The translations under genes and the position numbers were made by a program. From Sequoia sempervirens (Eukaryota; Streptophyta; Pinopsida; Cupressales; Cupressaceae): 64,000 nucleotides of DNA. Shown here one piece after another: positions 1-11,713 of the stretch (its first letter is position 1; each line of letters begins with the position of its first letter). The notes beneath the pieces are model-generated. The model ran no database searches. It saw nothing but the letters and a program-made list of their open reading frames with translations, and had not been told where the DNA came from. Where the stretch lies: the NCBI GenBank assembly GCA_007258455.2, contig VDFB02296855.1, forward strand, positions 153,826-217,825, written 5' to 3'.

Positions 1-1081
1 AGATTATCAAGCATTTTAGAGTAGCATTCAAGCATCAATCATCATGTCAAAGACTTCATGCATCATGTTTGTTATTGTATGAACAATTGTGGTGTAGGAT
101 TTTGTCATTCAATAAAGTGTTTCATTCAAGATTTATCTACTTCAAGTAAGAGCGAAAGTCTACATCCATTGCAGCCATTTCAAGCATACTTGCAGCACCT
201 TATTGCTAGGGTTTGGTGAGTTGCACCATCATATCTTGTTCATTCATCATTCTCCTTTATTATTTTATTTCATTTCAAGGATTGATTTCCAACAAGGGGT
301 TTGAGAAAGGAAAACCCCTATCCACTAAACCCACAACATTTTTCCCTCTCCTTTTTGTGTGATTTGTAGGTTGAGGCTACATATTTCCTAAGAAGAAATA
401 TTGGAGAAGTGTTGCAAGTTGTTCAAAGTTGTCAAAGTTGCCATCAAGCCTTGGAGATGACCTACAGGTTACAAATTAGAGATTCATATCCATAAATCAC
501 TTGGAAAGGATAGAGCAGATAGAGAAGAGCAGGATCAACTTTTGAAGTTGCAGAAAAGACCAACTAGACTAATTCACCACTTCTAGCGAATGAGTCCCAA
601 TTCCTGCCAATTTTTAGTAGTTCACATATTTGGATACCCTTTTTCTAGCTTTGTGTTCCTATATAGTTTCCCATAAACTGAACCGATTCACCCAACTTGG
701 TGAATGAGTCCTAGTCAGTAGTAAAAGTATATTTTTGAGTGATTTAGACCTCCATTCAGCCCTCTCTAGTTTCCCAAGTGCACAACTTCCTATCTTTAGT
801 TTTTTGTTTGATTTCATTCACTTTCATATTCCATTTAGTGTTAGTTTGTATTCAATTAGGGTTTAGAGTTGTATCTTGCATTTCATTATCTTTTTCAAGT
901 CTAAACTTGGTGGTGAACCACTTGGTAGTTTGCATTCAACCCCTAGGACAACCCTACCATAAGATTTCTTTCCACTTTATCATTGAGATCTTAAGGGTTA
1001 CCCTTGAATGAAATTGAAAGAATTGGTATGCTCTATGACCAAAATCAAATGATAGCACCATCCCACAAATCCATTATTTCA
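1..1081 (+). repeat. 5' LTR of copy A (3' portion)
   Basis: Matches 16943-18023 with very few changes and, more loosely, 29216-30290 in the 3' LTR of copy B. The LTR end is placed at a CA (1080-1081) because similarity to the 3' LTR of B stops at the equivalent point. It carries two copies of the LTR quasi-palindrome, near 568-599 and 681-712. A 77-codon open frame (778-1011) is kept in all three LTR copies, but I do not regard it as a gene. Confidence 0.75.
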
Positions 1082-1228
1082 TTTTGGTGAGACGCGGTTT
1101 GAAACGTTTCCTCTTTTTAGGAAACTGGGTGCATTGGCATCCTAGATTTGGCTTGCATTAATGTGCATTTAGAATTTTGTATTTGGCAATTTTGCATTTC
1201 TGAGTTTCCAAAATTTTCATTAGTTAAT

Positions 1229-1835
1229 AGTATGTAAGATCTTGATAGGCTAAAAGTAGCAATATGATGAGTATTTGTAGGGTAATATGGCTAGCGACTT
1301 TTTAACTTGGAAGTGGTAAGAAAATCGTTAAAATTCATCTCGTCATATTAATAAATTATTAAATATATTAAGGTGGATAAAATTGGGGTCGCTATCTCTT
1401 CAAATAGTATCGGATCCGTAAATTGAATTAAAATGGTCAGACATGGTGCCAAAATTGTAACAAATTCATAGTCAATTAATGGCTCCGTCCATCCTGTCCG
1501 GGTAAGTCATATCTAAAATCTTGTAAAATGTTATCATTTTTATTTGTAGTTTGGAATTGGGATAGACGCCACTGCATACTTATTTTTTCCACCGAGTTTT
1601 TGCATTTTATTTGTTATTTAAGAATTTCAGAATTTTTCACCAAATAGATTTTAAAAAATGTAAAACCTAATGGATTTAAGAGCATTCGAAAATTTTCTAC
1701 AAATTCTATTCTTACATATTTTTGAAATAATATAAGTAACTTTTTCAAATTTTTACACCAAGTTGTCTCACTCTGATTTTTCTAAATTTTTTGCCACTTA
1801 AGGGCCTATTTTTTCCATGATGATCCTACACAACC
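1229..1835 (+). mobile_element. TIR element (MITE-like), internally deleted copy
   Basis: The right end (CCATGATGATCCTACACA) is well preserved and the left end (TATGTAAGATCTTGATAGGC) is mutated. It sits at the same place as the 814-bp copy at 18165-18978 but is about 210 bp shorter. That length difference accounts for the shift in A/B offset from 16942 to 17152. Identity to the B copy is poor across much of the body, in contrast to the near-identical flanks. Confidence 0.6.
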
Positions 1836-2314
1836 CGTTAAAGCTCATATAGATTTCATTTTTGCATCTAATTTCATTGAAAATCATTGAAAATCTACAT
1901 TTTCATCTCAACTAAAGATCAAAAAACATAAAAAAGCATGAAATTCATTAGAAATTTTCTATAAAAGTCAAAAAAAATCATCCTAGACTCATTTCACCAC
2001 CCTTGGAAAATTGAGTCACGCTACATGTGCATCCACGCTGTTCTCTAGCATTGCATAATTCCCAACTTTGAGTTTCTATTTTCTATTTTTCTATTTAATT
2101 TTCCGCTGCTTCTATTTTATTTCATTATTTCTGCTTCCTTATTTTTACCTTCAATGCATTTATTGCTTGCGTAAGGTATTTGGTGTCCTATTTCTAACAC
2201 TCTGTTAGAGATGAATGCTCCGGGGGCTCATGTCATCCCGATAGCTTCATAATCGTATGGATCTTTGAACTGCAAGCTCTTTCCTCTTAGAGTTCCGCAT
2301 TAGTACACTAAATT

Positions 2315-3500
2315 ATGGACAACACCACATAGCAACTCTTTCCCTTCAAATAACATGCAAGTTGAAACAAGGAATGATAGTATCCTACAAGAAAACATAA
2401 TTCAAATACACGAGGACCTAGATAACTTACAACATCAAGTGAAAAATGACAACATTTCAACTACCACAATTCCTACTGTAGATAAAATTTGTCGCATGCT
2501 TGAAAGTGAAGATAGCCTTGACCTTGTGAAAAACATAGTTCAAATCTTTGGAAAACATCCCACCCCAACCACTAGTTTCCCTTTACCAATAAACAATGTC
2601 ACAACCCAAGGAGGAACTCAAATTCCTCCCCCCATAGCAATAGCCTCAATACCTACCTATACCAACCGGCAAGTCACAACAACAATGCAAACAATTAGTA
2701 ATGTGACTCCTTCCTCAGGAATTTCTGGTAGCATCCCTAGTTATTTTGTGGCATCACATGTTATATCTCCTACCACTTTACCACCCATAAATGTTCCATT
2801 CACTTGTCCTTTTAACACATACACCCCCTCAACTTTTTCACTCCCATCTCATAATACAAGAAATTACCCTCTCATTAATGAACTTTTCCAAACCATTTCA
2901 CCCCTCCAAAAGCAATTTTCCACCATCAATAAAAATCAAAATTTCCCACCTACATATTATGTCAAAAGTATTCCATTCTCCTTGGAGATATTGTGAACAT
3001 CGATGCCACAAGGTGTAGAGGTGCCTATATTTGAGAAATATAGAGGAAAGGGAGATCCTTCTAACCATGTCAATGCCTATACCACTTTATGTAGTGACTT
3101 TGTCCTTGATGATAAACTTTTGGCTAAGCTTTTTCCTAGGTCATTGAAAGATACTACCTTGGAATGGTTTTCTTCTTTACCAAACAACTCAATTTTTTCA
3201 TTTGATGAACTTGTTGAGGAATTTGTTAATAATTTCCAAGTGCTTATGACTCCTAAGATTACCCTATCCAATTTTAATAGATGTAAGCAAAAAGAAGAAG
3301 AAAAGTTCATTGACTTTATCTCATGCTATCAATCACTTTATTCCCAAATCAATATCAAGGTTTTTGACTCTCACCTTCAAAACATATTCATAAAAAATTT
3401 GCAAAGTAAGATTCAAGACAAGCTTACCATGATGAAATTCCCATCCTTTATGCACTTGTGTACTACCCTCCATGATTATCAAAATTTGGTTAGTAGTTGA
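2315..3500 (+). pseudogene. gag: gag (capsid) frame of copy A, broken
   Basis: This frame encodes the structural Gag protein of an LTR retrotransposon, which forms the cytoplasmic particle. The N-terminal third is Ser/Thr/Pro-rich. The capsid-like part begins near 3003 with a PIFEKYRGKGDPSNHVNAY block, then LFPRSLKDTTLEWFSSLP, typical of plant Ty3/gypsy retrotransposon gag. A single in-frame TGA at 2994-2996 splits it, the frame resumes at once, and another stop falls at 3498-3500. The start equivalent to copy B (ATG at 2315) is out of frame here because of one extra base before 2355. Copy B has the same TGA at the same codon. No function as an intact protein is expected. Confidence 0.8.
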
Positions 3501-3720
3501 CATACAAGGTCCACTTCTAGCCAAATTGACAAATCTAAGTCTAAAACAATTCCCAACCTTTTTGAAAACAAAATAAAGGTTTCCTTTAATTCAATCCTCC
3601 TCAAAAAAAACTTTGAATATTGATAACCAAGTAGTTGTTGTTAAGGCCACGATACCCTTTAGCTATGGAGACACAAAAAGATAATTCACTCCCTTACCTG
3701 ATACCATTCATATGTAAGTA

Positions 3721-4635
3721 ATGTCCCAACTCTTAGAACAACAAATGATTAACTTGCCTCCCATTAAAACACTTGATCCCAATAAGCCTTTACCCCTAAG
3801 CTTTAGATCAAATGCTTATTGCCACTATCATCGACAAAATGGACATGACACAAAACATTGCAAGCATCTTAAACATCTTGTGCAAGACCTCATTGATTCT
3901 GGTTGTCTTTCCATTGGAGGTGTTAGTGATCAGGGAAATAAGTCTATCACCCCTCTTAACCAAAACTTGCAAATCTTTACCAACCCCATTCCTAAACACA
4001 ATATTTCATTTGTCAAAGCTAGCGAAACTACAAAGAATGATGTGATGAATGTTGATATAGATTATGATAACACTAATCCTAGTCAACATGATTTGATAGA
4101 TATTGATCCTATGGATGAAATGGTAAGAGTGATAGATGTCATTCCTCACAAGGTCCAAACTAAAAATACTCTTGACATTGATTTCTCCTCTAAGAATATA
4201 CTTAAACATGCTCCCAATGGTCATCTTTACATAGATGGTCATATCTATGGCAAGCCCACTAATGGGATACTAATAGATCTTTCCTATGGAGAGAATTTGA
4301 TCATCGAGGAATTCTTGCTTTTGTGTGAGCTCTATCAAGATATATACAATAAATCAACAACATGGATCAAGACACATAATGGTTGTGCTTTCCCTACGAT
4401 GGGATCAATCACCTTACGACTAAAAATAGGACCAAAAACAATAAATGTCTCATTCTCCATCATCTCACAGTCAGACCAATTTCATGTGAAGCTAGGCCAT
4501 CCATGGCTTCGCTCCATGAAATTTATCCCTGTGGTTGTGCATAAATTCTTAAAGTTGAATCCATTTGAAATGAAGTATTCACTTTCCACCATAGTGGTTT
4601 TAACCCATTGTCCTCTAAAGGTAACTTTTCCTTAG
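3721..4635 (+). pseudogene. zinc knuckle and retropepsin-like region of copy A
   Basis: Continues Gag in another frame (a frameshift lies between 3500 and 3721). Near residues 35-50 there is a nucleocapsid-type zinc-binding segment, CHYHRQNGHDTKHC, as found in plant gypsy elements. Around residues 170-270 there is an aspartic-protease-like fold: ILIDLSYGENLI where a catalytic LIDSG/GSS motif would sit, then LGHPWLRS, the usual LGRPWL landmark. The Asp is present, but the following Thr/Ser-Gly is not canonical (Leu-Ser-Tyr-Gly), so activity is doubtful. The frame breaks at about 4570, where the protein would continue into the frame starting near 4608. Confidence 0.75.
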
Positions 4636-5204
4636 ACTTGTTTTGGCTCAAGCCTATGGAACCTATCAAGCCACGAGAAGACTTCTTTTTCTTTTCCTAT
4701 CAAAAGTTCAAGGCAAAGAAGATAGCAGACCTATCCCTTCAAAACATGTCCCCATCCACCTCTGAGCCTACCATCCTTGACAAAACCATGATTGAACCTA
4801 AACAAGTTGCAAAAAAACAAGACCAACCTAAGAAAAAACCTTCACCTACCTCATACAAAAGACTAAGAGACAATGGAAACAACCTCGTCACATCTCCTAG
4901 AATACAATAAGTTTACAAAGTTAAAGAGAAAGTGGTTGAACAACCTCGTGTGGTTCCTTCCATTCCTCCCCTTGGGGAAGAAAATAAACATATGGTTGTG
5001 TTAGCTCTCAAAAATGCAGGCGGAAAACCTCAAGAGGCTGCCAATCTCTTGGTACATTTTAGGGTAACAGACAAGGTCAAATTAATTGAACCTTCTACTC
5101 TTCAGGTGCTGCTAAACCTAGGTGGGTATACCTATATGAATGAAGCAGACTTAATGTACAAATATCTCCTTAAATGCTTTGTCCACAATGGCAGATGGGA
5201 GTGA
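4608..5204 (+). pseudogene. C-terminal part of copy A polyprotein, unknown fold
   Basis: Two pieces in one frame (4608-4910 and 4932-5204) are separated by a single TAA. The first is Lys/Pro-rich and follows the protease-like region directly, apart from a frameshift. The second ends abruptly, after a GYTYMNEADLMYKYLLKC block, at the point where non-coding sequence begins (5205). I recognise no RT signature. It may be a residue of a longer polyprotein interrupted by the segment at 5205-6890, because protein-like sequence reappears at about 6900. Confidence 0.55.
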
Positions 5205-6890
5205 ACAAACGAAATCAAGATTGGTATAAATCATATAGAAATATTCAATACTAAATCCTAATAAGTTCAATTAACAGATGTAAAGAAAATGAATGAAATC
5301 TGAATGGTGAAATTGCAGAGACCAGTGCCTTATTGGGTGTGCGGAGTCAAATGAAACAGAGATGGGCAACTTATTCTGGTAGAAACTCAAATTGTTTGGC
5401 ATATGTTTTGTTTATAACTTGTATAAACATGCAATACTATGGCTACTAAGCTCCTCTTTAATAATCTAGATGAATTTCCCTAATTACTATGATCCACCAA
5501 AAGGATTTAATCTTTCCTTGAAAGAACCAATAAATTAACCACACAGATACAACAAATGTGCACCGATAAACTGAATATAAACTTGTTATATCAATTTAAA
5601 CAACTATAAAGCATCAATCTTGGAGACAACTTAGTAATACTTTCAATAAATTCAACAGACAATTGAAACCAGAAATGAACCGCCACATCAATTGATTTTC
5701 ATTGATATCTCCATTTGAAAACATGCATCATAGTCTCTATTCTGAGAACTTTATTCTACTGTCTAATCTCTAACCTAATCTAAATCTTAATGTATAATGA
5801 TCTCCATCTACAATTGGGAAATGAATATTTATACAAGAGATTTGAAAGGAACACATCGCCTACATCTTCGGCTACATGTCGTCATCAACCGTATTCGGCA
5901 TTCACATGTCATTCAACGCTTGTATCTATGCTTTCGTTAATCACAGTAAACATTCACCGCGGATATTCTCCGGGCTTGTACCGGTCCAATGTATCAACGG
6001 GATGTGATATCCCTTTGATCCCCAGTGGGTTTCGCTATGACATTCTCACGTTGGGAAGACATCCTATAGATCAACATTATGTCTTACTGAAATGTCTCCA
6101 AGATACATTCTTGTCACCGTGACAATACCATTCTCACACTGACATAATCTTTTTGTGCTTTATCGGCGAGACCCAATGCATTCACCAAGACCATACTCCA
6201 AAGATACTGACTCTTACCAAGATGTATATCTTTATGTTGTCGATAGGTAAGACATTTTAAATTCACCAAGATCTCATCCTGAACACCGATTAGCCTAGCC
6301 GATACATCTTTTGTTCGCTTAGTCGGTAAGACACGATACACTCAGTAAGACCTTACCCCGACATCCTTTGGCTTGACCAAAATGAAACTACGTGCGCCAA
6401 TCGGTAAGACATAAAGAGTTCGCTATGACCTCATTTCAATGATATTTCTCTCGCTGATATGTTCTTCCTATCGTGGATCAGCAGCGACATTAAATATGCC
6501 GGAAGTGAAATACTGGCTTCCCGAAGGATGACATGACCGGCTGCTGCAATCCTCTATCGCATTTACCGTGCGTGTATCCTACTGAATGGTGGATGCATAT
6601 GATTTCTGATCGCTGTGACACCAAAGAAGTCTTGCCGAGATGCTGCAACAAATGTATATTAGCACAAATGCATTATGGATCGGGGAAACCATGATGTCCT
6701 CATGTTGATATGGACTATAATATGAAAAATTCATGACCCAATGGAAACTATGGGACCACATGGAAAAATATGGGCAGAATGCTATGAAGAAAAACCCTTG
6801 TGCTCATGATGAGGACTCATATGGAAACTTAGAGGTATGAAAAGCTTGTGAAATTATTTAAAATTTTACAATTCCAATAGGTTGATCAAC
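5205..6890. other. Non-coding segment with dispersed CGGTAAGAC-like motifs
   Basis: It splits the polyprotein remnant, so it is probably an insertion (perhaps a solo LTR or fragment), but I could not find matching target-site duplications. From about 5850 to 6560 it is studded with short variants of TCGGTAAGAC (for example near 6165, 6245, 6320, 6340 and 6400). Copy B has the same insert at 22358-24007, so the interruption predates the split of A and B. No credible ORF. Confidence 0.55.
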
Positions 6891-7282
6891 TAGGTCCTAC
6901 ACAAATGCAACTTGAAAAAAAAGAGGTGCTAGAGAGCATAGGTGTAGACGGCATGCCCTTGCTCATAGGTTACATGATGAATTAAGCAAAGAAAAAATAA
7001 ATCCAAACTCGATCAAAGAAATTCATGACCAACCTCCACAACAAACCAATCCAATACAACAACCACAATAAGAGTTGAAATCTTCCATGGACATTTCAAA
7101 CTCTTGTTGTGATTAACTTGGATGACAATAATGAGGTCACTCAAATTGATGAAGAGGTGCATAATGAATTGAATACACTATTTTCCTCTTCCATGAGTTT
7201 AGAAGAAAAATCTCCTAAAAAGAGTGTTAAACCTAGTGCTACCCCTAGTTTAGAACTTGCTCTTGTCCCTTTGGCTAGTTGA
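6891..7282 (+). pseudogene. Terminal remnant of copy A polyprotein
   Basis: Protein-like sequence in shifting frames: a basic stretch (about 6915-7070, containing HRLHDELSKEKINPNS), then an acidic and Ser-rich stretch ending in LELALVPLAS before a TGA at about 7280. The same sequence with the same breaks is at 24008-24414. Its family is not recognised. It is plausibly the C-terminus of the reading frame interrupted at 5205. Confidence 0.45.
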
Positions 7283-8950
7283 TCATCTTCGATATACAAC
7301 AATAATTAGGAAGAAAACTGGACTTCTAGGGTTGAATCTTATTGTTCCTATTATTCTTTGTATTTTGGCATTTTCATTCCATTTCCTGCACTCATGTGTG
7401 TAATGTGATCCCTCCATAATGCTTCACTTGAAGCTCTGAGCCTTTGGTGGATATTCCCTCTATTTGTTTCATTCTTCTCTATGTCATAAATATTTTCTCT
7501 TTTGTGTTTCTTTTTTTGGGGATCTATTAATACAAGGTGCCATAAATCAAGGCTCTTTCTGCTGAATCCGTAACATTTCTTCATTTGTTCTTTTTTCCTT
7601 TGATGATATATGCCAAGACATTTCTCCATGTCTCTCCGCATGTTGACCCAAAAGCTTTTCTTTTCATTTCTCTTTGTGATTTTTCTTTTGTTTTCCTTTT
7701 TAGGATGATCTAGGCGCATCGAAAGAGACACGTGCTCTCTTTCCATGTTGCTCAAAAAGGGTTTCTCTCTCTTTAGTCAATTTCTTCAGTTCCTATGCAA
7801 TTTGTAATTATAAGTGCCTCAGCCTGTAAATGGTCATTGTATAAAGAACATAATTTTAATCTCTAAACCAAGCGAACTTTCATGTGCTCTTTGTGTTTCA
7901 TTTCATAACCCCTCTTTTGTACGATCGAGGCTTCACTTGGAAACATATGACTTGGCATAGGGCTTTCCAAGTTATCTCTCATTTCTTCTTTATTGTTTAC
8001 ATCTATCCTTTGCAACTTTAAATTAATTGCTCACAATATGGTTTTTAGCAATTCCTTTAAATTGGGGGCATACATTTATCATTATTCTTTTGAATTTTTA
8101 TTTTTCATGGTTCATGGTGTAGTATTATTACTTTATACAATGTTTTTTTTGCTTTGTGGATGACATTGGGTGTGATATCCTTCAAGAGTGTGATCTCTCT
8201 TAGCATATTACATTCTTCTTAGTGGTTCGATGTGATGTACTACATCCCCTAAGTTGTGAATCTTTTTATTCTTTGACTGGTCCTCTCTTGGAGACATTAG
8301 GCACAATGTTCCCTAAGTTAAACACCTTGCATGAACTAAGCAAGACTCTTTTGGACATTATTTACATTTTTCATTTTACATGTTGCATTGATATGGCCAC
8401 CTTTCATAACATAGCTTGCATTCTTGTAGAGCCATCATATTTGTTCATGAGTTCCAAGCATACAAAGTTTTGAGCGGGAAGCCCAACTGAGGCATGACTT
8501 TACCGATAGCCACTTTCATGTGTGTGTGAGTGCATACCAACCATGAGTGTATGTGTCTCACCCTGTTAGGACTTCTCACCCAACAAACAACTTGAATTTT
8601 CGTTTCCTCAAAGTGAGTATTCATTTTTCAAACAAATAGCATAGATCTAATCCACAACAGATTGGACAAACTACCAAAGCTTGATCTACCCCTTTCACAT
8701 TTCATGTTGTTTCATTTTATTTTTGTCTTTGGCAATGCATGCTTGTGCCTTGTTGTTGCTCTTTAACATTTCAAGTGTGTTCCTTTGTGCTTATGTTGGT
8801 TTTCCATAGGACCTTGGTCTTGGGGGCTTACAAACCCCCCTTGGTCATGGTTGTCCTATCTTCCTAGAATTGGTACATTCGTACACCCCTTGATCATTGT
8901 TATATTTGGTATACTTTAGTGTGAGTTTGAAGTGAGTTCCTCCTCTAACT
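7283..8950 (+). other. Non-coding 3' region of copy A
   Basis: T-rich sequence between the last coding remnant and the polypurine tract. About 7480-7760 contains weakened units of the 87-100-bp tandem repeat that is clearer in B (24644-24910). From about 8060 to 8950 it is nearly identical to copy B. An 83-codon open frame (8222-8473) is shared with B but looks non-coding. Confidence 0.6.
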
Positions 8951-8965
8951 AAAGTGGGGGCTATA
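8951..8965 (+). promoter_or_regulatory. Polypurine tract before 3' LTR (copy A)
   Basis: AAAGTGGGGGC followed by TATA and then the LTR start TGTAATGACAG. This is the expected plus-strand DNA priming site of an LTR retrotransposon. Copy B has the identical arrangement at 26106-26120. Confidence 0.75.
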
Positions 8966-9077
8966 TGTAATGACAGAAAAATTTTCCCTTAACTTGGCCT
9001 TGATTTAGTGTTGTAATATGCCTAACATTTTCACATTAGATCCTAGGCCATTATGAACTAAATCAACATCAATGGTA

Positions 9078-9865
9078 GGATTTGTGTAGGATCATCATGG
9101 AAAAAACAGGCCCTTAAGTGGCGAAAAATTTAGAAAAATTGAAGTTAGTCAACTTGATGTAAAAATTTGAATAAGTTATCTATATTATTTCTAAAATATG
9201 TAAGAATACAATTTGTAGAAAATTGAATTTAGTTTATAAACTAATAGGTTTATTTTTTTTAAAATCTATTTGGTGAAAATTTGAAATTTCAATGTAGTAG
9301 TGCTTAAATTTCAAGAAAAACATAAGAAGTAGGTGTATTTTTGACCACCCTAACCATAATAAAATTATAATATTTCTTTTATAAGATTTTATATGTAAGT
9401 AGAGGACTCATGTCCCGATGTGATGCATATATTTTTGTAATATTTTTCCAAGTAATTAATTAATTATTAATTTTTTATTACAACTTTTTAAAAATATAAA
9501 AACTCGTATGTATGAGCACCTTAACTTGCTCAAAACTTCATGAAATTCATTTTTTTTTATTAATCCTATAGTATATGAAGCATATAATTTGATGCATGTT
9601 TTGGATTCAAAAAATGTTATACCGTTTCAAAGCTATAGATGTTTTTCAATAATCATATCAATTAGGACTTTAGTCATAATTCAAATAGAAAATGAATAAT
9701 AATTATTTATTAAATTAAAATTAAAGCATAATTTATATTGGTTGAAAGCCGATAATCTCCTTTAAAAACCCCTTTTGTTTCATCAATTTTGGGTAAGAAA
9801 AAGTTATCAGCCACATACCCATCATATCACCACTTTTTGGCCCATCATGATCTTGCACATACTCA
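9078..9865 (-). mobile_element. TIR element (MITE-like), inverted copy in 3' LTR of A
   Basis: 788 bp, bounded by GGATTTGTGTAGGATCATCATGG on the left and the inverted, imperfect partner on the right (CATCATGATCTTGCACATACTCA). GTA flanks both sides. It is inverted relative to the copy at 1229. No transposase frame, so non-autonomous. Confidence 0.75.
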
Positions 9866-10351
9866 GTACCTTACTTAAGTGTTGTGAAGTGTTGTTACAC
9901 ACTTTCAAAGTTTTATAAGGTCATGTTAATGAAATACACCTAATAAACCTGTTTTGTGCATTAATATTTCCTTATTTTAAAGTGTTGTAAAGTTTTGTAA
10001 CACACTTTCACACTTTTCTAGGCTTTTCATTAATAATTAGGCTTTGTTATGCTTTAATTGGCGCTATTCTCAACCACAAGCCTCATTTATGTGTATTTTT
10101 TTAGGATAATCTCAAAAAAATCATTTAAAACATCAAAATCCTGAAAAACCCACATCAAAAAGCTAATGTGGGACTCATTTGCCATTCTAGGTGAATGAGT
10201 CCCCTTAGGTGGGACTCATTCACCCAGAGTGGAGAATCAGTTCCATTTAACTCAAAATAAAAATTAATTTAAATCTTTGGTAGGATTTTATTCTCCAAGA
10301 TCCAATGTCGACTTGTAGTGTTGTAATTTCAGGAATTCTTGCATAATTGAG

Positions 10352-10359
10352 TATAAATA
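10352..10359 (+). promoter_or_regulatory. TATA box in 3' LTR of copy A
   Basis: TATAAATA in the context TTGAG-TATAAATATAAGC, conserved at 16841 and 27506 in the other LTRs of the family. It is the likely U3 promoter element, with transcription expected to start some 25-35 bases downstream. Confidence 0.6.
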
Positions 10360-11125
10360 TAAGCTCCTTTCATTCATTTTACACCTTGAAAGTTGAATAA
10401 GAATTTTTATAGAAATTTTATTTTCACAAGAGAAATCAAGAGCATTCAAGGTGAACCATGTATTTTATAGTGTAGAATGCTATGACTCTCTTTTGCTCAA
10501 TTAGGGTCTTTCACCTAATGGAAAGGGATACATCCCACACCCAAAAATGTAGGTGGTTTACTTAATCTAAGGTATGTATGATGAAATTATGACTAAATGA
10601 AATTATCTAGATGCATATAATTGATAAAATTGATTGATTAGTAATGTAAAACTATTGAAATTTAAATTGTTTGAAAACACATTATGTAATGTAAAAACAC
10701 CTAGAAATGTGAACAAAACTAGACAAAAATGAATGAAACTGAAAGTGTGCACCTGAGATATGGATGGAGGCTAGAAATTAATTCTAGAATTTTGTTATTC
10801 CTAATTTTTAGACCTTGTGGGACTCATTTTTCATTCTGGGTGAATCAGTCCCAGTTTTGGAAAACTAAACCAAAGCCCATTTTAGACAAAAGGGTATCCA
10901 AAAATGCAGAAAACTAAAAAAAATCCTAGAAGTGGGACTCATTCTCCATCCATGGTGAATGAGTTGACATTTGAATTTATAAGAATTCAAAAGAGGTAAG
11001 AGGATCTCTCGGTCTGCACCTTGGTTCTCTACAGGTGTCTGTTTCTGAAACTCTAACTTTTGAACTTGAAAGTGAGTTTTTGTTAATATTTTTCCTTATA
11101 CAATGAAGAGAAGACCCAAACAACT

Positions 11126-11225
11126 NNNNNNNNNNNNNNNNNNNNNNNNNNNNNNNNNNNNNNNNNNNNNNNNNNNNNNNNNNNNNNNNNNNNNNNNNNN
11201 NNNNNNNNNNNNNNNNNNNNNNNNN
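11126..11225. other. Assembly gap of 100 N
   Basis: Exactly 100 unknown bases, a length often used as a placeholder of unknown true size when contigs are scaffolded. The sequence to its left ends inside the 3' LTR of copy A; the sequence to its right is inside a copia LTR. The true distance and even adjacency are therefore uncertain. Confidence 0.98.
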
Positions 11226-11713
11226 AAAGCCTATGAGATTAAAGATAGTTTATCTGATGACTAATTCTTAAGTTTCAAACTTGCTAAATAACTATTCAAT
11301 ATTGACCTTACTAGGTGTAGAATTTTGAAACAAAGACAAACAAAGAACAAAGAAAAAAAATATTTCAACACACAAACAATAAATATTTTTTAGAACTTCC
11401 CTTGATGAATTACATTTTTAAGATTATATTATTATAGGCTACATATATAGAGTTCAAAGCATCAAAGAATAGATTGAAGACTTAATAAGTCTAAGCATAC
11501 ATCTATCATGCATTATTTGGCTTGGAACTTAAAGACTGATATATAATAGATGAAAACAATTTGTTAATGATGTCTAAAATAAAGAGTAAGGAAAATTATA
11601 AATAGACTGATTTTCTAAATAAATCAATCTACACATAATACACATGCATCATAGCAATGAATGGATTGGTCTATGCATTGCATGGTGTGAGGCTCATGCA
11701 TCACTTGTCAACA
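11226..11713 (-). repeat. 3' LTR of copia element (truncated by gap)
   Basis: On the minus strand it begins TGTTGACAAGTGATG directly after a purine run. A stretch around 11600-11700, including a CTATTTATAA promoter-like motif, resembles 59985-60085, suggesting a second member of the same LTR family there. The remainder of the LTR is lost in the N gap. Confidence 0.6.

Larger units (their letters stand above)
1..11125 (+). mobile_element. LTR retrotransposon, copy A (partial, gag-only type)
   Basis: Copy A of the family described in full at 16247-30290. The window opens inside its 5' LTR: base 1 aligns with 16943, so about 696 bases of LTR lie outside. It runs through a leader, a broken gag and protease-like frame, a long non-coding 3' region and a polypurine tract, then about 2.2 kb of 3' LTR before the N gap. 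No RT, RNase H or integrase motif was seen in any frame between 5204 and 8966, so it looks non-autonomous. Long stretches match copy B with hardly a difference, but three stretches (about 1090-2340, 5850-6570 and 7290-8060) are clearly more diverged. Confidence 0.85.
8966..11125 (+). repeat. 3' LTR of copy A (5' portion, holds a TIR element)
   Basis: Begins TGTAATGACAG after the polypurine tract and matches 26121-28284 almost base for base up to the N gap. It contains the TIR element at 9078-9865, a TATA box at 10352 and quasi-palindromes near 10170-10205, 10211-10243, 10819-10852 and 10934-10965. The 5' LTR of B has no TIR element at this place. Confidence 0.8.

Noticed and set aside
3077..3310. 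Minus-strand ORFs opposite gag (also 20229-20462)
   Set aside because: These are shadows of the sense gag frame, which has clear domain similarity.
5205..6890. Solo LTR
   Set aside because: It starts TG, but the other end and a 5-bp target duplication could not be matched, so I describe it only as a non-coding insert.
8222..8473. 83-codon ORF, repeated at 25377-25628
   Set aside because: It lies in the non-coding tail next to the polypurine tract; preservation is explained by the overall near-identity of copies A and B, and it has no recognisable domain.
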